Assembly: GCF_002127325.2 (NCBI RefSeq)
Contig: NC_035435.2
Coordinates: 131,293,278 to 131,357,277 of the forward strand
Reading direction: 5' to 3'
DNA: 64,000 nt
DNA from: Helianthus annuus
Lineage: Eukaryota > Streptophyta > Magnoliopsida > Asterales > Asteraceae
Shown piece after piece: positions 1 through 12,200 of the stretch; the stretch's first letter is position 1; each line of letters opens with the position of its first letter. The position numbers and the translations under genes were made by a program. Under the pieces are notes generated by a model that had not been told where the DNA came from, searched no databases, and worked only from the letters and a program-made list of their open reading frames with translations.

Positions 1-2243
1 TCATAAGCTTAGCAAATATTAAGTTCAGAGTTTAAAGTTTAAGTTCAAAACAGTAATAAGTAGCGGAAGCATAGGTAAGGGAGTTTAAAACAAAGTTCAT
101 GATTCAAAATAAGGTAACACCCAACACAAGGGTGAACAGACACTACACATTCCCAAGCTGCAAGCTCCTTCGTCACTGGTTACCTGCAAAGCATGCAGTA
201 AGGGGTCAACAATAATGCTGAGTGAGTTCACTAGTTGCCCAGTTTTAATTACCAAAAACTTTGTTTCACCGGTTAATTTATCCGTTTATACATGCCCTGG
301 GGAGCTACCCCAAAAGTTAGCGACTAAACTGTTTTTCCAATACCGAACACTAGGTAACCGTTGCGTATCCGCAGGATGCCCCGATGTCAATGTTCTATCA
401 TCATTGACGAATTTCTGAGTACATTAGTTCACGACCGTCCCAAACCAGGGCACGGTGTGAGGCTGGTAAACACCTAAATAGCGCTATCAACTAATAACCC
501 GCTCGCCTAACCCGGCGACTAATCGGTATTTGTAGTAGGGACTTGAGTGATAGAGTTTCGTTTAGTGCCGTTAGTTGCATTCCGTATAAACAGTAATTAA
601 CCAAAAGGTTTCCCAATACCCGGGAAGGAAAAGTAAGTTTTGTTCCCAATAACTAGGGAAGGTATGTAAATGGTATCCCCCTTTTACCAGGGGATAGGGT
701 TGTTAGTCTCGTGTCCCAAACCACCGGGACGCATGCTTTTAAGTTGTGAACTCACCTTGGGTTGCTCGGTAGGTTTAGGTTACTTGTCAATCACGTTGGT
801 CACCACGTCCTAACATGGTTACCGGTATAGGTCAGGTTTGGTGTACAAGCATTTACGTAAAAACTTACACATAACTAGCACGTATCAAGCATATAAGTAA
901 ACAGTGGGTTATTGGGCCGGCCTAAATAATTAAACAGTCAACAGCAACACATAATCCAGTCAACAATAGCCCAAGTTAAACACAGAATGGCCCAATAACC
1001 AAATGGACAGCCCACTCGCAACCAGTTGGTCTCGAGTCGCAACCAGGTGGTCTCGGCTTGTCACGCTGTGGTTGCGAGTCGCAACCGTGGTCTCGAGTTG
1101 TCACGTTTTGGTTGCGAGTCGCAACGGCGTGGTCTCGAGTCGCAATCTCGTGGTTTCGAGTTGTCCTGCTATGGTTGCGAGTCGCAACCGTGTGGTTTCG
1201 AGTCGTAATGCCGTCGTTGCGAGTCGTAACCTGTCACTTTCATACACACGTGATGATGCAGATATGACAGTCCACATTGTACATATAAAATCAGACCCAG
1301 ATTAGGAAACTACCAATAAGGTTTTACTAACACTTTTCCTAATCTGCCCATTGGTAAATATAGATCAAACTTTGCCATTTTTAAAACCTTCAAACCATAT
1401 TCAAACAAGTTCTTCTTATGTTCATAATTTTCTAGGGTTTTCATGCCAACATAAACACATATTTATGAGCCGAAAATCACATATTTATGACAAGATCATG
1501 ATGCTAAACAAGAAAACATACATTATATAGTCGAAATCTCATATTTAACAACATCATTTTGCAAGAACAATGAAGCATTCATTTTATAATCTTGAACATA
1601 GTATTGGTTGGCATAAACATTCCTAAACTACCATTTCTAACATGTTACCACATATTTGTCAAACTTTTACAAATCACCTAAAAGTCATACAAAACTACCA
1701 ATCAAGCATTTCTTAGTTCATACAACATACATACATCTTAAACACAAAAGAAAACACTAACCGGTTATGAAAAGGGGGAGCCGAAAACAAAGAGAAGAGA
1801 ATGAGAGAAGATGAAGTGTCCGAGTGATCCGAGCTTGACCGAGTCCTTGTCCGAGATCCTTGCTTGAACCGAGAATTTGGAAGAGTTTGGATGTTGTTTT
1901 GGGGTTTTCTTAGTTGAGAGAAAAGAGGAGAAGTGTGTTTGTGTGTTGTGACAAAATGAGGAAAATGAGAAGGAGGTTGGAATTTATACAAGGGTCACGA
2001 GTTGGGCTTGGGGTTTCGGCCCAACCGGTTTCGGCTCAAGAGCCCACTCGAGACCGAGTGGCCCACTCGCAACCGCCCGGTTGCGAGTCATGGTCTCGGG
2101 TCGTGGTTTCGGCTCTCATATAAATATATATATAATACACATACACAACACATATCAAGTAAAAATCACGTTTCCAATTAATAATAATCATATATGCACA
2201 AAATATTACAAGGTGTTCGTACGGAAAAACCTAGAGTGTCACA
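1..2243 (-). mobile_element. LTR of an LTR retrotransposon, minus orientation, left end outside window
   Basis: Read on the minus strand, the sequence starts TGTGACACTCTAGG at 2243 and runs left as a promoter-bearing LTR. A TATA-like GTATAAA lies at 1983-1989 (minus). No primer-binding site is reached before position 1, so the LTR or element continues outside. The middle shares diagnostic blocks with the LTRs at 44275-48469, for example the block at about 480-560 against about 44805-44885 (AGCGCTATCAACTAATAACC), so both belong to one LTR superfamily. Its right edge abuts CTTAG at 2244-2248. The duplicated copy at 24718 has that site uninterrupted, which supports insertion of this element into copy 1. 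No coding domain is visible, so Ty3/gypsy or copia assignment is not possible from this part. Confidence 0.7.
1020..1230. repeat. Array of short palindromic GGTTGCGAGTCGCAACC-type motifs inside the LTR
   Basis: About ten degenerate copies of a 20-22 base motif built from GTCGCAACC, TGGTCTCGAGT and GGTTGCGAG. Several pairs make perfect 17-base palindromes, for example at 1070-1086. A further inverted pair (ACTCGCAACCG / CGGTTGCGAGT) sits at 2066-2089. GC content is far above the surroundings. The open frames across this array are repeat artefacts. Confidence 0.8.
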
Positions 2244-4908
2244 CTTAGTCCCAAATTATATTCTATTTCAGGTTTTTGGAGACAAACGACCAAGGATCCT
2301 TGATCCTTACCTTCTACTAAGGTTTGTCTTTTGGTTATCTTGAATATAATGTTAAATGTTAGGATCCTAACTTGGATTCTAAGGTATAATCCTTAACTAT
2401 TTTGATTTTATTCATTATTCATTTAAGTGACCCTTATTCTTAGACAACAGACCCAATGATTCTAAAATGGCATAACCTTTCTAAAGTTTATCTTTTTCGA
2501 CTATAGGATATTTGATCCTGGATCATATCCTAAAATTCTTAAATTTAATTTGTTTAAATTTTCTTATTCAAACAAAATATGTAACAACACTTGAAAACTA
2601 AAGGATCCATAAGGATAACAACACAGGATAAGCTAAAAAGTTAAAGTTATTTTATTCACAAAACATTAAACCCTTTAAGGTTGTCAAAATTGCCAACCCA
2701 CGTTTCTACCAGCAAAACGTGGCCCGTCCACATGGGTTGGCAAAGGGTGTCCATTGTTTACGGGTCTTTGTAGTGCAGGAAATAAAACACGGAAGGATAA
2801 CGAGTGGCTTCATCCCACAAACAGAGGATCCATCCACCACCCATTATCCTGCCTATTGTTCAAGGATCCATGATCCTTCACCCTAGAAACTATTGTCTAA
2901 AGTTATTACAACCCATCATTGTTCAACAAAAACATCATAACCAAAATAAACCACTACCAACTTAAAAAATGGGCTCCGGCTATGTCTAGAAGTGTCCATC
3001 ATCGCCCATCCTTGCAGCTTACACCTTCGCTGCGTCACCATCACCAGCTCCACTTGCCTCTCCACCGGCCTGATCCTTGCCACCCTCGATTGCCAGAACC
3101 TCAACAGCCTCTTTTTCGTCGTCCAGCTCAGCCAGCCTAGCCATCCAGCCCTCAATGTCCCAGTTGCTCCTGTCAAAATCAGGATCCTGAGCTTCCTGGG
3201 CCATCTGTAGTTTGGTCTTGTACATGGCAATGGCAGCGGAGACTTTAGCACATGCTTCTCATAGTCAACATTGATCAGAACTTTAGCCGTCTGGGTTTTG
3301 GCATCATTGAGGTCTTTTTCAAGAGAAGCAATCTTGTGATCCTTGGGCACCGCTACTTGTTGAAGGTCCGAGTACTTTTGCTCAACTTCTTCAATATTGC
3401 CTACGTAGTCTTCGATTTCAGCAAATTTCTGCAAAAAGACGACATAAAGCTTAGGATAACATGATCCTCAAGTGGGCAGGATAATTAAGCTAAGTCAGTG
3501 ATCCCCACCTCAGAAAAGTACTCAAGGAACTGATGACGGATCAGGGGCAAGCCTTCTAGATTGTCAGCCTCAGAGGTCTTCCTTTTCTTGCCACCCTTGC
3601 CTTTGGAAGTGGTTTGCTTGGGGATCATGACAGTTGGACTGGCAGCAAGCTTCTTCTTTGAGGATCGCACAGTGTCAAGGTCAGTGACACTGAATTTGGA
3701 GGCAGATCTTGAAGATTTTCCAGCACCTACACATTCAAAACAGATAAGTATCCTTATTTTATTTTTATTTAAGCATTTAATTACATATAAACATGGATAC
3801 TTACTCGACATAGTAACAGAACCTGAGGATACTTCTTGAGAATCCTGAGTGTTTGCTTTAAATGATCTTATTGCAGGATCAAGTCTTCGGAAAGCAGCAA
3901 GCCTTTCCTTTGTTGCAGGTGTTTTGAAGAGATGTGAAACAGAAACAGCTGCACAAAAGAAATGGAAATATGTTAGTGATCCTGATCAGAAGCAAACTCA
4001 TCCGGTGATCCTTCTAAGGATCCTCTATCCTACCATGAGTGGTCCATTTTCTAGGCAGATCCTTTCCATCAGGGATGGAATCCCTTCTGACAAAGAAGAA
4101 TCGCCGTTTCCAGTTGGTGTCATTCTTAGTGGCTTTGAAGATGGGGTGTTCTTCACCAGGTTTGTGTTTGAGTAGATAACGGTGAGACCCATGGCTTACG
4201 AGGTCATACATCTCTGCAAGCTCCGACATTCCCAGATCAATACCTTGCTGCTCAATGATTCTTTCGAGGGTATACAAGACCCTCTAGATCATAGGCATCG
4301 CCTGGATGTAGGAGATGCCAATGGGAGAGAAGAAGGATTGGGTTAAATCTGGAAAAGGGTATGTGTATCCTATTGTGAATGGGGTGACCGGAAAAGCTAC
4401 CCAGGTTTCAGACACGAGATCACTTAGAACGGTGGGATCAAAGGTTTTGAAAATGGTATTCGCCGGGAAACAATGGCGGATTCTGTCTATCTGTGGATCG
4501 GTGAAGCAGCAACGTTCTTTTGCAGAATATTTATGATCCCTTGGCTTTTCAAGGGGCTGTCCTTCTTGTGATCCTTAGCTGGTGAGGATCTTAGCATCAT
4601 CTTGATTAATGACGGTGGCGAAGAAGAGAAACAGCGTGAGAAGATGAAGAGAGAAAGGAAAGGGGAATACCTGATCAAGTCTTCGAATGAGGATTTAAAG
4701 AGGAAACACACGAATTTAAAAGCTCTCTAACCCTTATCTCTAACTTCAATTTATAATGATGATTTTGCAGGATAGTCACTTTAGGGACGTCAGGATGTTA
4801 ACGGCTAGTCCGCTTATAACGGCTAGTTATCCGACTGATTCGTTGCGGATAAGAACAGAAAATATAACTCGTTATCTGCATTATTACTCCTTATATTTTG
4901 GGGGCAAT
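2244..4908 (+). mobile_element. Gypsy element (copy 1), internal 3' region between pol and 3' LTR; pol part missing
   Basis: This stretch lies directly upstream of a polypurine-type tract (TTTTGGGGGCAA at about 4896-4907) and of the 3' LTR at 4909. It is nearly identical to 24718-27380, where the same region follows a gypsy pol gene. It carries an antisense gene relic (3019-4600). The left end is cut by the LTR at 1-2243. GGATCC/AAGGATCC motifs are very frequent throughout, a signature shared with the pol region at 21754-23970. Confidence 0.75.
3019..4600 (-). pseudogene. Antisense 'putative gypsy-type transposase' gene inside gypsy element, copy A, broken
   Basis: Minus-strand relic equivalent to the better preserved copy at 19118-20737. 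Exon 1 begins with MMLRSSPAKDHKKDS at 4600 and includes the characteristic FFFVRRDSIPDGKDLPRKW block near 4050-4110. Two lesions are visible in exon 1: a frameshift near 4535 and a TGG to TAG nonsense change near 4286. Both are shared with the copy at 25493-27072, so they predate the block duplication. A short deletion near 3250 shifts the frame in the coiled-coil exon. The splice acceptor before exon 2 (TTTGTGCAG, near 3950) is intact here although lost in the 19118-20737 copy. Product naming rests on recalled plant annotations (PF04195-type domain). Biochemical function is unknown. Confidence 0.6.
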
Positions 4909-5727
4909 TGTTAGGGGAGGATTTTCCTATGATTAGTGATCCTCAATTACTGTTAGGTTTAGTGATCCTTACTTCTGTCTGAATTAGTGATCCTCAGAAG
5001 TATTGCAGGATCAGGATCATGGATCATCGTAAGGATCCTTATACTAACGATTTTCTGCCTTTAATATGATGTTGTTTTGCAGGAGTACGAGCTTGGACTT
5101 GGTCTTGGCGATATTCCTGGAGCACATTCCATGTTTATTCCGCACGTGCATGGCTGAAATAGACGTTATGGAGGTCGTGGAGGACTTGCACCAAATGCGG
5201 AATGTTTGTTAGCTTAGATACTTTCCATTTTTAAAGGGGATAGCGAGCTAAATAGAAACACTTGGCTAATTTTAGCTTAACACACACACTCGTAACTGCT
5301 CTCACCAGCTCTTGACAATTCGCTTGGCGATTACACATTTTTGTGCACATTACACTATAGTGATCCTTGTAATTAGCTTGCTATCATCCGAAGTTGTAAT
5401 ACATTTCTTGTTTAATCTGAGTTGGTGATCGGTAGTTTCCATCACCCGAGGTTTTTTATGCCGGAGATCACTCATTGATCAAGGGCTTTTTCCTCGTATA
5501 AATCTTTGTGTCACTTGTTCATTATATTTCAGAGTGATCCTTAATATTGTTCATTGATTCAAGCATCATACCTCACAACAGAAAGTTTGGTTGCATTATC
5601 ATTGCTTGATTTTTGACCAAAACACGCATCATCTCGTGCGCTCCCGAACCCTTAAGAATTAGTCGTTGAAGCGCGATTCAGATAAGCTTTGCGAACACCC
5701 ATCTCCTATCTGCGACTGGGTCCAACA
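4909..5727 (+). mobile_element. 3' LTR of gypsy element, copy 1
   Basis: 819 bases starting TGTTAGGGGAGG and ending GGTCCAACA, with matching TGTT/AACA termini. It is preceded by a G-rich polypurine tract. The copy at 27381-28199 has the same length and only scattered substitutions. A truncated relative is at 21039-21753. Confidence 0.8.
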
Positions 5728-5747
5728 AAAATAGATCTATTTTTGTT
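5724..5747. repeat. Perfect 24-base palindrome across the LTR edge
   Basis: Arms AACAAAAATAGA and TCTATTTTTGTT form a perfect inverted repeat. Its first four bases are the last four of the gypsy LTR. It is conserved in copy 2 at 28196-28219. Confidence 0.9.
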
Positions 5748-6980
5748 CTTATGTGAATCCATGTGTGGCCCCAATTTTAATCAACAGACCAAAATTAATT
5801 TAGCCAACATAGATTGGGCTTTTATTTAGACCAATAAGTCTAATTAATTTTGATCTTACATCAAATAGGCCCAAAATAGAAACACTTAGCTGCCAAACAG
5901 ATAAATCTGATGAAGCCCAATTCTTAATAAAAAGCCCCAAGCCCAATTTGAAGCCTGCGATACATTCAGAACTCAAAAAGAAACTTATTTGCAGCAACAT
6001 CATACATAGCAGCAGCTGACATCATACATCATACATCCAACAATCCCAAATCCCTAATTTCATTTCCCCAAATTCTCCTCCTTCAACCTCGCTTCAGCCG
6101 ACATCAACCAGTCTCAAGCTCACCCTCTTCATACTTCCCTCTTCGATACACAATAGCAACCAGAATCCCCAAATAAAAATCAACATACAGCAGCTAATAA
6201 TCAACATACAGCGGCTAATTTCTTGATTTCTAGGGCACGACTGAAGCAAGGCTTCAGCGTAAGGTTGAGATTGGAGACCATTATCAGGCATCGGTGCACC
6301 TCCGTCAACACCTGTTTTTGACCTGAACCAGCTCCGATGAAACCCAGTACAGGTCTCATGCAAGTCTGTGATACACAAGACCAGCTGTACATCAACGGTT
6401 GCCTAACCTCATCTTCTTTCTTTTTCGATAACCAGCACAAGCAATGATACATAAGCATCAAACAATCAAAAACCCCAAACAAAATTGCAGCCGCCACCAT
6501 CATCATAATTTTGTCGGTCAACATCTCTTTCACCGGTGACAATTCCGATCAACGGCAATCTCTCGACGAAACACCTGAGTCGATGAAACAAGGAAGCCGA
6601 CGAAACAGAATATTCAGGAGTTTCCGGGGGGGGGCGTTTCGTCATGTGCAGGGGAAGTGGGGTTTCGTCAGAAACCCTAAAATTTCTCAACAGCCGCCAA
6701 GAACATCTCAAGAACACAGCCACTGTTTATTCCCAGATCTGACGAAAAATCTTTACAAACAAGATAAAAACTTGATTTGTTTGGTGTAAAACAGAAAACC
6801 TAACCTCGGGTGTGATTCGTTTCAGCGCAGATCTGAATTTCGGGTCCAGATCTTGGCTTTTCTCCATTTTCACCAATTTTACATCTTGAACAAAAAGCAC
6901 AAAAATCACAGATCTAGAGCACATGTGACTTAGTAAATGGTTAGATTTACTAAATCGGGCACCATGACTCTGATACCAAT
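5728..6980 (-). mobile_element. Leader/internal part of a second LTR element, minus orientation (copy 1)
   Basis: On the minus strand this follows an LTR 3' end (6981) and a methionine-tRNA primer site (complement GACTCTGATACCA at 6966-6978). The leader contains an ATG with a short frame (MEKSQDLDPKFRSALKR, near 6866-6800) that ends at a possible GT donor, plus several GTTTCGTCG motifs near 6550-6620. No gag or pol domain is recognisable before the gypsy LTR cuts it off at 5727. Short open frames here do not resemble anything I know. Confidence 0.5.
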
Positions 6981-7070
6981 TGTAGGACCGAGTTTCGGGA
7001 CCAAAACCGTGATTAGTGTAAGATTTGTTCAAGACGGGAGAGATTAGAGATGGATAAACACAAATTCTTT
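6981..7070 (-). mobile_element. Remnant of minus-strand LTR, promoter half deleted
   Basis: TGTAGGACCGAG marks the LTR end next to the primer site. Copy 2 keeps the full 382-base LTR (29441-29822). Here the equivalent of 29531-29825, including the TATA box, is missing. The break has a TTT microhomology. Confidence 0.75.
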
Positions 7071-9960
7071 CACTAACTGTTAACGTAACATAAAATCTAA
7101 TCTATTCGACAAGAATCGGACACAAAATCTGCATCAACATCATCATCTTTACAATTTTATATTGCTTCTCCGGCTATCACATCCGACGAGTTAAGATGAT
7201 CCGACCAATTAATATAAATCTTTTAACATCGATCCATTAAATGATCAAAAGAGTGATAATTTCAAAAATAGTAGGAACAATATCTGTAATTAATGAAACC
7301 TTAGGAACGAATTAAGGTCATCTAACTAACCAAATGGATGATTGTATAACTTACTCTAATAGATATCAAATTTATTTGAAGTGTGTATCGCATAGGTTTG
7401 TGATTCAGTCGAGATTGGTCCTTAATAATGCTCCAAGTGGCTAATGATTGATCGGTATCTTTTAGAAACTTTACTCTTGTACACAACTTTTCTTTGCCCA
7501 AAGTTTCTAATCCTTAAGTAACTGTCTTGCATGATCTTTATTACTCTTCACCTATACATGCACATTTCCGATTGCCACAATAACCGACTAATCATGCATA
7601 GAGCAGAAACAATCTAATTAACCTAAACATTCATAAATGTTAGTTAAGCATTTATCATGTGAAATGGCATGAACACAAATTTGATATGCTCGTGTATCTT
7701 ATGAATACAACATCTGTTACATTACATTGATTATATGCCATTAGTGATAAGTAAATTTAAAGTTAATCTTCGAGAGCTAAATTGCTCCTTACAATGACAG
7801 GAGGGGGGGGGGTTGATAATAGGTACCAAAACTAGGGCAGGTTTTATTTTAAGTTATGCTTGTATATCAGGCATCCCCGGAAGGTATCTGGAGACACGGC
7901 AAACCATTTGGTTGTGAAAAGAAACCAACATGTACCCTTTTACCCTTTCTTCGTATTAACATCATATGTCAATTTGGTTGATCTGTCGTGCGATAGACCA
8001 TCCATCTCAACATGAAACATATACAAATATTACCTTCTAGTTTGACCATGAATCAAAATAGACGTTCGGTTAGGTGCAATAACTGAAAAGAAGTCCAATC
8101 CATACCGACTACAACATCACCTTGACATATGATCATTTGGATTAGACAAATGGTGTAAGATTCATCATCATTCTACATGAACAAAATTAGGATGCGATGT
8201 AAATCCATAACTAGACTTTTATAAGCTATTTTGGCTTTTAGAGTGAATTAATTAACTTGATTTTAGTAATTTGGAATAGAACTCTGGATTTTGTAAAAGT
8301 TATACAAGTTCCTAGTAAGAGTACCTTCTTTTCGTATAAGGATTAACGATAAAATTAGTAAAATCTGAGTTAAAGTACATCTAGATAAAGAAACAAACTA
8401 ATATGATCTCATATTAACATGTTTTGTTTCTAACTTGATTAATTGTTCTAGAGTTCTAGACATCATTATTCTATAAATACTAGTACTGTTGTATTGGCTT
8501 CAAGTACTTCAAGTTCACAAAGTAACATTTGATGTTATACATCATACATGTATGCTTTTCATGTAATCACAAACTTCACTTCCTGATCTTAACCTTCAAT
8601 ATGGGTTAGCGCAAAGTATATATAATTTTTTAGCAATGTTAAACACTACTTTGGGGTAAGTTACACACCAAAACTGAAATCAACATGGGAAAAAAATGAA
8701 AGTTTAATTGAAAAAACACTATTTAGAACCACAATACACTTACAATACCGCAACATACTAAAATCACCATACAATGTCGCCTTATGGTGCTCCACCATGT
8801 TTGGGATGAAACTCAACCCTACACAATTTAAATTTAGAGTCCTATGACATAAGTTTCAAATAACTTACAACACTTTATATTCACTTGTATTTAGATAATA
8901 GTTGCATATCCTACTAGTGTGTTGCATTGATAACATGTAAACACAATGAGATTATCGTTATGATAAATCTACTAAATCATAGTGTGCATAAACTTATAAT
9001 TGTATATATTGAAATCACAAGCTCATATTTATATAATTCGCATAATACACCACTAGTATATCACACTAGAAGCATTTGGATCCATGCTAATTCTCATTGG
9101 GATTATTTGTAAGGAAATACAATTAAATGGTTACGGAAATCCATCCCAATTCAAAACTTAAAATAGAATACAATTAAATGTGCTATTGAACCCAGTAAAT
9201 ACACACACGAATTAGGGGGTTTCCATAGACGATTTTGGGAGCTTCTTGAGTATCCAAAGTTTCCATTATCACATTCCATCAAGTTTTGAAGATCAATCAT
9301 CAACTATGAGTGGCTAATCACTCCAAGATTATCCATGTGTAATAAGATTGTGCATTTTCTAGGGTTTGTTTTTCATGTTATGGTTTGATACAAACATTTG
9401 CTAGTATTGTTTTGAACTCGAAACTGTTAAGTTTTCTTGCAAACATTGACTTTGAGAGATGATTGCTACTATAAAGTTGTGATCTATGCTAGGATTTGGT
9501 TTTTGTTATTGAATGATAAAACATACTATTGTCTTTGATTCATATTGTGATGTTTATCTTGCACCGGTTGCGTATGATAGAGGATTGTTGATGTTTATAA
9601 CATGATAAACCATTTGTATTAAATATCCCTAGATACTTTCTAATCCGAACTGAGTGTGATTCTTTTCCAAATATTGTTTACATATCCATTTCGATTACCA
9701 TTTTGATAATCATTATTCCAAATAACATCATCGTCTTGTTTTCTACAAACCAGTTGGAATCACATTGTTGTTTCCACTTTCAAACACATTTTTAAAGATA
9801 AATAACAAGCTACATAATTGAGATGTTTAGTAAATCTAAATCTAAACACTAATCACAAACTTTTCATGGTTTGACACCCTTCTTACCACTAGCTATATAG
9901 CTAAGGGCACTAAGGAACACACTTTAACTTTATCTTTGACCGGACCCTCGATATCCTATC
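7071..9960. other. AT-rich intergenic DNA with no convincing gene; faint gypsy relic
   Basis: No gene found. On the minus strand near 8091-8123 a short stretch reads GDVVVGMDW, like the start of the protease-to-RT linker of gypsy polyproteins (DVIVGMDWL), but the frame decays at once. A run of G at 7802-7812 and a start-like TTGATAATAGG follow. The 61-residue open frame at 8927-9112 has no coding character. The region is repeated at 29826-32711 with scattered substitutions and small indels. Confidence 0.5.
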
Positions 9961-10549
9961 AAATACGTAGCAACAAACAGTGGTGCATGTCATGCTGTTT
10001 GGATGAGATTGTTGAAGGAGGAGCTTGGGTATAAGCAAGAAGCACCAAATGTAATTTATTTTGACAACTTGCCTGCTGTGTTTCTGTCTAAATTTTCAGA
10101 AAGTTTGGTGGATACTAATCAAGTGGTGCTAAATTTATGGTAGAAACAAGATCAAGTTGCAGACATATTGACTAAACCACTTGGGAGTTGAGCAATTCTG
10201 TTACTTGAGGGAAAGATTGGGAGCAAGGAAGTGTGAGTTAAAGGAGCATATTTGAAATAATTCAAACTAGTGACGGTTGAAGATTCGTTGGGAATATGCA
10301 TGTGCGTGGAAGTTTACTTTGAATAAAAGACGGAGGCTTATGCTTGTTTCCTCTTTACTAGTTCTTTTTTGCATATTTTGTTAGACTTTATTTGGTGTAA
10401 GTTACTTACTAGTTCTTTTTTGTATATTTGTCTTTTATTTGGTGTAAGTTACTTTGTTTCTTTCCTATTTAAATAGGTGTTTGCCGTATGAATAAAATAT
10501 CTCATTTGAAACGTGTCCTATTATGTGAATACTTGACACCGCTCTAACA
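9961..10549 (+). pseudogene. Copia RNase H fragment plus 3' LTR remnant (copy 1)
   Basis: Translation from 9961 gives YVATNSGACHAVWMR, then IYFDNLPAVFLSK, and after an in-frame stop DQVADILTKPLG, the classic C-terminal RNase H signature of Ty1/copia polyproteins. The region between the D-N and the DILTKPL motifs is shortened, and stops occur at 10141-10143 and about 10188. Downstream 10250-10549 looks like an LTR remnant: TATTTAAATAGG promoter-like motif, AATAAAA, and end GCTCTAACA. No upstream pol is present. The same relic is at 32712-33300. Confidence 0.7.
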
Positions 10550-10891
10550 ATCATTATAACTAAAACTAAAACTTTTTCTATCGTAACTAGTTTTGACCCA
10601 TTAACTAGTTTGCCGTTTGGCATATATTGCCATCTTTACTAGAAAAGCATAGCTAAAACTAGAGGTGTTTGAATGTGAATTTTGAAAGTTACTATTGCAA
10701 CTTCAAGTATTAGAAACCTAAAAGTCGGTAGAAACCTAAAATCATTCCAATATGTATAACCAACTATTGCACATTCAGTCTATAAAAAGTTGTATAATTT
10801 TATATTTACAATAAACGGTTTGTTGGAAACAAAAATGAATTACGTCTAAGCACATTATTCGGTCTTAACATATTAAGTTTTTTGCCGATAT

Positions 10892-11671
10892 AAAAAAAAT
10901 TCACAACCAATGCCATGTTCAAAAAGATTTCACAAATGGTGCTATCTCCATTCATAATGGCGACTTTTGTGGTCTCGTAGGGTGTGGCAGAGAAGTCCAG
11001 GAAATGTGTAAGCTTTTAATCATTGAATAAGGTACAAACTCCATTCAAAATGGCGACTTCTGATCAAGCATGGAACAAACTCCATTGTTAATGGCGAATT
11101 TCTTCAAAAAAGCCATTCAAAATGGCAACTTCTGCAAAAGCTGGTACAAAAGCCATGTTGAATGGCAAAATTGTTCATAAAAAGTACAAAACTCCATTAC
11201 AAATGGCAAAATTCACATAAAAGCTGAAAAGTTCTTACAAACTCCATTCCAAATGGCGAAATATGCATATTTTTTTTGTACTTTGTATGCATATTTCGCC
11301 ATTTGGAATGGAGTTTGTAAGAACTTTTCCGCTTTTATGCGGATTTTGCCATTTGTAATGGAGTTTTTTACTTTTTATGAACAATTTCGCCATTCAAAAT
11401 TTCTTTTGTACTAGCTTTTGCAGAAGTCGCCATTTTGAATGGCTTTTTTTTTTTTTAAGAAATTTGCCATTAACAATGGAGTTTGTTCCATGCTTGATCA
11501 GAAGTCGTCATTTTGAATGGAGTTTGTACCTTATTCAATGATTAAAAGCTTACACATTCCCTGGACTTCTCTGCCATACCCTACTAGAACACAAAAGTCG
11601 CCATTATGAATGGAGATATCACCATTTGTGAAATCTTTTTGAACATGGCATTGGTTGTGAAATTTTTTTTT
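10892..11671. repeat. Long foldback (inverted repeat), two arms of about 380 bases (copy 1)
   Basis: Left arm about 10892-11270 is the reverse complement, with few mismatches, of about 11291-11671. The loop is only about 20 bases (centre near 11280). Each arm is itself built from repeats of small palindromes of the type GCCATTCAAAATGGC and ACTCCATTNNAAATGGC. No coding frame and no terminal element signature were recognised. It lies about 530 bases downstream of the B3 gene's stop codon. Copy 2 is at 33642-34418. A transcript would form a long near-perfect hairpin. Confidence 0.85.
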
Positions 11672-12200
11672 CCAAAATAGCATTATATCTGCAAAAATCT
11701 CTAACATATTCAAAGAGTACTGTTAATTGAAAACCAAAACAATAATGCAGTTATAAATAAAACACATCCGGCAAATAGGAGCACAATCTCTAGCTATTTA
11801 CCGTAGCAGCACCTCAATGGGCTCTTGGAATCTTCATTGTTTGGGTGAATACCTGACTAATTTACATGAGCAGGATACCAGAAAAGGTATTAAAAGCAGC
11901 AGGCATCATTTTTATCATGTATAACAAACTAATGCTTATGTAAAAGTTCCAAATAAGTTCTCCATACCGAAAATAGAACACACAACATAAAACATTACAG
12001 ACAATATTCAGTTTTTGACCGTCACAACAATAACAACCACAAAGCAGTGTCTGTGTCTATCACAACAATAAGAACCACAAAGCATTTAAAAGTTTAAAAC
12101 TGTAACTCTAGCTGCAACAGAAGATAACAAGATCCCAATAAATGTAAAGATATTGCCGTTTCTTTACAACAATAGACTCTCATCCACATAGAGAAGCTGG
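11672..12200 (-). other. 3' flank of the B3 gene
   Basis: AT-rich sequence downstream (minus) of the stop codon. It includes two imperfect copies of a GTGGTT(C)TTATTGTTGTGA motif near 12010-12090. It is probably 3' UTR and flank. No other gene seen. Confidence 0.4.

Noticed and set aside
2916..3464. Plus-strand frames opposite the antisense gene exons
   Set aside because: Shadow frames. The minus-strand coiled-coil exon is supported by the other two copies; the plus frames are not.
8927..9112. 61-residue frame conserved in both copies of the duplication (also 31682-31867)
   Set aside because: Conservation is explained by the recent duplication. No start context, domain or codon signal.
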